DNA from: CAZTLE01 sp964614415
Lineage (GTDB): Bacteria; Bacteroidota; Bacteroidia; Flavobacteriales; Flavobacteriaceae
DNA: 18,074 nt
Direction of reading: 5' to 3'
Assembly (NCBI GenBank): GCA_964614415.1
Contig: CAZTLE010000073.1
Coordinates: forward strand, 1 to 18,074
The notes beneath the pieces were generated by a model. That model saw only the letters and a program-made list of their open reading frames with translations. It ran no database searches and had not been told where the DNA came from. Made by a program: the position numbers and the translations under genes. Shown piece after piece: positions 15,361 to 18,074 of this stretch; the stretch's first letter is position 1, and every line of letters begins with the position of its first letter.

Positions 15361-15392
15361 CCGTACGTTTACATGGTTACGTAAAAGTACGG
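15361..15392. promoter_or_regulatory. Long inverted repeat just upstream of the dioxygenase start
   Basis: Twelve-base arms with one mismatch: CCGTACGTTTAC at 15361-15372 and GTAAAAGTACGG at 15381-15392, separated by the 8-nt loop ATGGTTAC. On the gene's strand it ends 2 nt before the ATG and starts about 9 nt after a TACTTTTG -7 element, so it covers the likely transcription start and leader. No T-run follows on either side, so it is not a terminator. An operator or a leader hairpin controlling translation are the two best readings. Confidence 0.55.
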
Positions 15393-15401
15393 CAAAAGCT
15401 T

Positions 15402-15409
15402 CAAAAGTA
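15402..15409 (-). promoter_or_regulatory. -7 element of the dioxygenase gene
   Basis: TACTTTTG on the minus strand matches the Bacteroidota TAnnTTTG -7 consensus exactly, 43 nt upstream of the start codon. No good TTG is found at the expected -33 distance, so the promoter may be weak or activator-dependent. It lies in the 71-nt spacer after the CAP-protein gene. Confidence 0.4.
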
Positions 15410-15429
15410 AAAGAGGGCGTAATTTTTTA

Positions 15430-15930
15430 CTATCGGTAGAACAGTTGGGTGAAATAATACACTCCGCGATCATCCTTGATAACACCGAAACCGGAATGTG
15501 TGTAGTTGCCTTCAATTACACTTTTGTGCGACGGACTGTTAAGCCAGGCGTTTACCAGCGTCTCGGCATCTTTGTACCCATAGGCTACATTTTCTCCAAC
15601 GGCCAGCGCACCGCGATCCTTCATCGCTTTTGAGCGCACACTGAAATTGTCATGGCTTAATTTTCCTTTTTCGATCATGTACTGCGTGTGCTCCACAGCG
15701 TGGGCAGAGGCATGTTGTTGATCTCTTCTAATGGGTTCCAGTCCGATGGAAATCCGGTGGTCATTCACCAAATTCAGAATCTCGTTGGCCATAGGCCAGT
15801 CGGTTTCCTGAGCAAGATTTACATCAATGGAGAAGTTTACTTCTTCCTGGACAACGGGTTCGTCCTTTGAGCAGGATACAGCCAGGCAGGATAATGCCAT
15901 AGCAAGTAGGCTAGTTCTTAGCAGATTCAT
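15430..15930 (-). CDS. CAP-domain (SCP/PR1) lipoprotein
   Basis: A 166-residue lipoprotein; the signal peptide ends in LAVSC with the lipidated cysteine at residue 20. The mature protein is a single CAP domain (about 46-165): NEILNLVNDHR at the start, ASAHAVEHTQYM, then LSHDNF, VGENVAYG, WLNSPSHKSVIEGNYTHSGFGV and the terminal YYFTQLFYR. All conserved CAP blocks including the metal-site histidines and the GEN motif are present. Bacterial CAP proteins are widespread envelope proteins with poorly known activity. The gene has a good -7 element at 15967-15974 and is divergent from the isoaspartyl peptidase gene. Confidence 0.92.
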   Translation of the reverse strand: MNLLRTSLLAMALSCLAVSCSKDEPVVQEEVNFSIDVNLAQETDWPMANEILNLVNDHRISIGLEPIRRDQQHASAHAVEHTQYMIEKGKLSHDNFSVRSKAMKDRGALAVGENVAYGYKDAETLVNAWLNSPSHKSVIEGNYTHSGFGVIKDDRGVYYFTQLFYR

Positions 15931-15966
15931 AAGCGGGGGGCATCAAATTTGGGGCTGATGCTGAAC

Positions 15967-15974
15967 CAAATATA
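15967..15974 (-). promoter_or_regulatory. -7 element of the CAP lipoprotein gene
   Basis: TATATTTG on the minus strand is an exact match to TAnnTTTG and lies 36 nt upstream of the CAP-protein ATG, the usual distance. The -33 position is AT-rich without a clear TTG. Confidence 0.5.
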
Positions 15975-16003
15975 GAAAAATAATACACTTAATCGTAAAA
16001 AAC

Positions 16004-16066
16004 ATGCATTTAATCGATGAAATGCATAATTTGTGTTTTAATTTCCTACACGAAAAAATGTAGGAA
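16004..16066. promoter_or_regulatory. Two stem-loops of equal design in the CAP/peptidase divergent region
   Basis: Two perfect inverted repeats follow each other, each with 8-base arms and an 8-base loop. The first is ATGCATTT at 16004-16011 with AAATGCAT at 16020-16027. The second is TTCCTACA at 16043-16050 with TGTAGGAA at 16059-16066. Their centres are 39 nt apart. They lie upstream of both the CAP gene promoter and the isoaspartyl peptidase start. Neither is followed by a T-run on the plus strand. They could be operators or leader hairpins. Confidence 0.5.
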
Positions 16067-16124
16067 GCGCCCAAGGCACAAGGGTTTTTCTATTATCTTT
16101 AGTGTTTCAGAAAAATTTGTGATT

Positions 16125-17201
16125 ATGACCCGGTTTTTTGCTCTTTTCATTGCCTTTTTTATCGTTTTAGGATGCAAAAACGAGACTTCTTCTACTTCAG
16201 AAATCGCTAAATCCGACGAAATGACAACCTCAAGCGAGCCTACTTTTGGCATTGTGATCCACGGTGGGGCAGGAACTATTTTAAAGAAAAATATGACCGA
16301 TTCTCTCGAAGCGGCCTACAAAGCCAAGCTGGAAGAAGCGATTCGCACCGGGCATGAGATCCTGGCAAACGGAGGTGATGCGATGGAAGCCGTCACAAAA
16401 ACCATTAACATTTTGGAAGACTCCCCGCTGTTTAACGCCGGTAAGGGCGCCGTTTTTACACATGAAGAAACCAACGAGTTGGATGCATCCGTGATGGATG
16501 GGGCAACCCTCAATGCTGGGGCAGTAGCCGGTGTTACGCGCATAAAAAATCCCATTGATCTTGCCGTAGCCGTTATGGACGACTCTCCACATGTAATGCT
16601 AGCCGGAAAAGGAGCAGAACGCTTCGCCGAAGAGCAGGGTTTCGAAATGACAGATCCTTCCTATTTCTACACGGAAAACAGATTCCGATCCCTTCAGCGG
16701 GTGAAAGAGCGGGAGAACACCGACAAGGACAACAATGCCGGAATTTCCTACGAAGAGTTCAATATGTCCGAATACAACGATTACAAGTTTGGCACAGTAG
16801 GTTGTGCAGCTCTTGACAAAAACGGCAATCTGGCCGCAGGGACTTCAACAGGAGGAATGACCAACAAGCGTTGGAATCGTATAGGCGACTCTCCTGTGAT
16901 TGGTGCCGGAACTTACGCCAACAACAAAACCTGTGCGGTCTCGTCGACCGGATGGGGTGAGTTTTTTATAAGGGGCATGGTGGCCTACGATATTTCTGCT
17001 ATGATGGAATATGGAGGGGCAAGCCTTCAGGACGCGGCATCAAAAGTGATCCAGGAAAAAGTACCGGCGTTGGGTGGTGACGGAGGTATTATAGCGATCG
17101 ACAAAGATGGCAACGTCGCTATGGAGTTCAACACGGCTGGAATGTACCGGGCACATATGAATGCGGAGGGAGAATTGGTGATTGGGATCTACAAAGAGTG
17201 A
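16125..17201 (+). CDS. Isoaspartyl peptidase / L-asparaginase lipoprotein (Ntn hydrolase)
   Basis: A 358-residue plant-type asparaginase/isoaspartyl dipeptidase (IaaA-like, T2 family). The start chosen is the ATG giving MTRFFALFIAFF with lipobox IVLGC (Cys17); an open frame reaches back to 16017 but would bury the signal peptide. The pro-enzyme has IHGGAG at 45-50, NAGKGAVF at 104-111 and DASVMDG at 120-126. The self-cleavage site is at Gly223-Thr224 (FGTVGCAAL), so Thr224 becomes the catalytic N-terminal nucleophile. Substrate-binding STGG is near 240. It hydrolyses beta-aspartyl dipeptides and asparagine. Being a lipoprotein it acts outside the cytoplasm, typical of Bacteroidota members, perhaps for peptide scavenging or repair products. 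Confidence 0.93.
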   Translation: MTRFFALFIAFFIVLGCKNETSSTSEIAKSDEMTTSSEPTFGIVIHGGAGTILKKNMTDSLEAAYKAKLEEAIRTGHEILANGGDAMEAVTKTINILEDSPLFNAGKGAVFTHEETNELDASVMDGATLNAGAVAGVTRIKNPIDLAVAVMDDSPHVMLAGKGAERFAEEQGFEMTDPSYFYTENRFRSLQRVKERENTDKDNNAGISYEEFNMSEYNDYKFGTVGCAALDKNGNLAAGTSTGGMTNKRWNRIGDSPVIGAGTYANNKTCAVSSTGWGEFFIRGMVAYDISAMMEYGGASLQDAASKVIQEKVPALGGDGGIIAIDKDGNVAMEFNTAGMYRAHMNAEGELVIGIYKE

Positions 17202-17332
17202 CGTTGCATTTTATCGTCTTTACGAGGATTAGCCTTTGGCGGAGACGAAGTAAACTGTCAAATAATTTCACCGACTGCTTCAGTCCTCCACCGGTGGACA
17301 TCGCAGAGACATTTTACGTTGAACTAACCCAC
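17202..17332. other. Spacer with a 12-bp palindrome and a small hairpin
   Basis: No gene is supported here. The stretch holds GACTG-CTT-CAGTC (17273-17285), a 5-bp hairpin, followed at once by the perfect 12-bp palindrome TCCACCGGTGGA (17287-17298). There is no T-run for a terminator. The spacer leads into the heptamer array at 17333. Confidence 0.45.
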
Positions 17333-17484
17333 AAGAATGAATGACGAATGTTGAACTTCGAATATCGAATAACGAAGTCATGACTCATGATTCTTGTTTC
17401 CTGATTCTTGGTTCTTGGTTCAAAACCCATACTTCGATACGTTCTCCTCAGCTAAGGCTTCGGTGAACACTCAGTATTCGGTAT
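17333..17484. repeat. Composite intergenic repeat, copy B (array plus core)
   Basis: Thirteen 7-base units in continuous phase run from 17333 to 17423. They drift from AATnnnG words (AATGACG, AATATCG) to GATTCTT and GGTTCTT words. After 7 more bases comes the 54-nt core at 17431-17484. Its reverse complement matches copy A at 5939-5992 at 44 of 54 positions, with identical ends around CTGAGTGTTC and TATCGAAGT. In both copies CAAGAA-type words lie on the same side of the core, so the whole composite, not just the core, is shared. Confidence 0.75.
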
Positions 17485-17650
17485 GTATAAATTAGAATTT
17501 AAAACTTAACATTATTAATTCCAGTAGATCTGTTTATTCGTTCTGCTCCTCAATAAAACCACACCGGTTCACGGTTCATTATTAAAAACTCAAAATTCAA
17601 CACTTAGAACTTAAAACTAACTCTTAATACTCACTACTAACCTCTCCCAA
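17485..17650. repeat. Right part of composite repeat B, with eight-unit heptamer array
   Basis: After the core there is an AT-rich stretch whose reverse complement contains GTTTTAAATTCTAATT, similar to 5894-5909 in copy A. Then eight in-phase heptamers run at 17585-17640 (AAAACTC, AAAATTC and further to CTACTAA). In reverse complement these resemble the TAGTGAG/TGAATTT words flanking copy A. The array ends 10 nt before the ABM gene start. No gene is seen. Confidence 0.65.
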
Positions 17651-17953
17651 ATGACTCCCTATTACGCCGTTATTTTTACCAACACCCAAACCGACAACAC
17701 CGAAGGCTATTCCGAGATGGCCGATGTTATGGAAGCCCTGGCCCGGAAACAGCCCGGGTTTTTAGACTTTGAACACGCGCGCAGTGGAATTGCCGTGACC
17801 ATAAGTTACTGGGAAACGCTGGAGGACATTAAAAACTGGAAAGCCAATCTGGACCATCAGGAAGCCCAGCGAATCGGGAAGGAAAAATGGTACTCCTGGT
17901 ACAAAGTACGGATATGCAAAGTGGAGCGGGAGTATGAATTCCTAAGGGAATAA
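17651..17953 (+). CDS. ABM-fold protein (antibiotic biosynthesis monooxygenase family)
   Basis: A 100-residue protein of the dimeric alpha/beta-barrel ABM family. Markers are YYAVIFTNTQTD at the start, YSEMADVMEALARKQPGFLDFEHAR in the middle, then ISYWETLEDIKNWKANLDHQEAQ and the final YKVRICKVEREY strand, close to the usual length for stand-alone members. Despite the family name, most small bacterial members have no known substrate; haem degradation and quinone oxidation are known for some relatives, and the haem-oxygenase signature residues are not evident here. It appears monocistronic. Its leader is made of a heptamer array and a second array begins at its stop codon. Confidence 0.9.
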   Translation: MTPYYAVIFTNTQTDNTEGYSEMADVMEALARKQPGFLDFEHARSGIAVTISYWETLEDIKNWKANLDHQEAQRIGKEKWYSWYKVRICKVEREYEFLRE

Positions 17954-18074
17954 ATATCAAATCTCCAAATCCAAATTCCAAGTAAAACTTCAAGCTTCGA
18001 GCTTCGGACTTCCAGCTTCGTGGTTTGTGGTTTGTGGTTTGTGGTTTGTGGTTTGTGGTTTGTGGTTTGTGGTT
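17951..18074. repeat. Heptamer array starting at the ABM stop codon, running off the window
   Basis: From the stop codon (TAAATAT at 17951-17957) 7-base units continue in one unbroken phase to the end of the window, 124 nt or 17.7 units. They drift from CAAATTC-like words through AGCTTCG (three copies) to GTGGTTT, which is perfect from 18020 to 18074 (about 7.9 copies). It is the longest array in the window and is cut off by the window edge. Confidence 0.9.

Noticed and set aside
16017..16124. Upstream in-frame extension of the isoaspartyl peptidase gene from an ATG at 16017
   Set aside because: It would place 36 mostly basic residues before a clear lipoprotein signal peptide (MTRFFALFIAFFIVLGC), and the stretch contains two stem-loops. 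The ATG at 16125 is the sensible start.
17951..18074. CRISPR array
   Set aside because: The repeat period is 7 bases with no spacers, and there are no cas genes. It is a simple tandem repeat.

Overview
The window looks like chromosomal DNA of a marine-type member of the family Flavobacteriaceae (phylum Bacteroidota). The signs are the MoxR/DUF58/BatA-type aerotolerance operon order, lipoproteins with short Bacteroidota-style signal peptides, A-rich leaders without strong Shine-Dalgarno sites, -7 elements of the TAnnTTTG type, and a stand-alone four-helix-bundle (S23/IVP-like) gene. No rRNA, tRNA, CRISPR array, transposase or phage gene was found.

Layout. 1-4726 (minus strand) is a Bat operon: MoxR ATPase, DUF58 protein, a membrane protein interrupted by a 100-N assembly gap, and a BatA-like von Willebrand protein. 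4893-7315 (plus) carries an aldo/keto reductase, a classical SDR and the four-helix-bundle gene, separated by repeat-rich spacers. 7340-11497 (plus) is a compact four-gene set: AlbA_2-domain protein, soluble SPFH protein with a C-terminal GYF_2 domain, double zinc-ribbon membrane-anchored protein, and a PPP-type phosphoesterase. The last three genes are 6 nt apart or overlapping. It resembles the SPFH/zinc-ribbon half of the Bacillus YdjGHI membrane-stress system but has different partners. 11494-15930 (minus) holds small exported proteins, an ALDH7-type aldehyde dehydrogenase, 3-hydroxyanthranilate 3,4-dioxygenase and a CAP-domain lipoprotein. 16125-17953 (plus) has an isoaspartyl peptidase lipoprotein and a small ABM-fold protein.

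The most unusual content is between the genes. Many spacers are built from degenerate tandem repeats with a strict 7-base period. Each locus has a different word (GTTGCAG, GTGGTTT, TnnTGAG, CAGTATT and others), and the words drift gradually within an array. At six genes (MoxR, VWA, AKR, SDR, S23, ABM) the array begins at or overlaps the stop codon. The S23 gene is bracketed by inverted versions of one heptamer, like a minimal cassette. Two distant spacers, 5763-6083 and 17333-17640, share a 54-nt dyad core flanked by heptamer arrays, so they are copies of one composite intergenic repeat in opposite orientations. A second layer of interest is a set of inverted repeats with 8-nt loops in front of the HAAO gene, in the CAP/isoaspartyl-peptidase divergent region and in the MoxR-DUF58 spacer.
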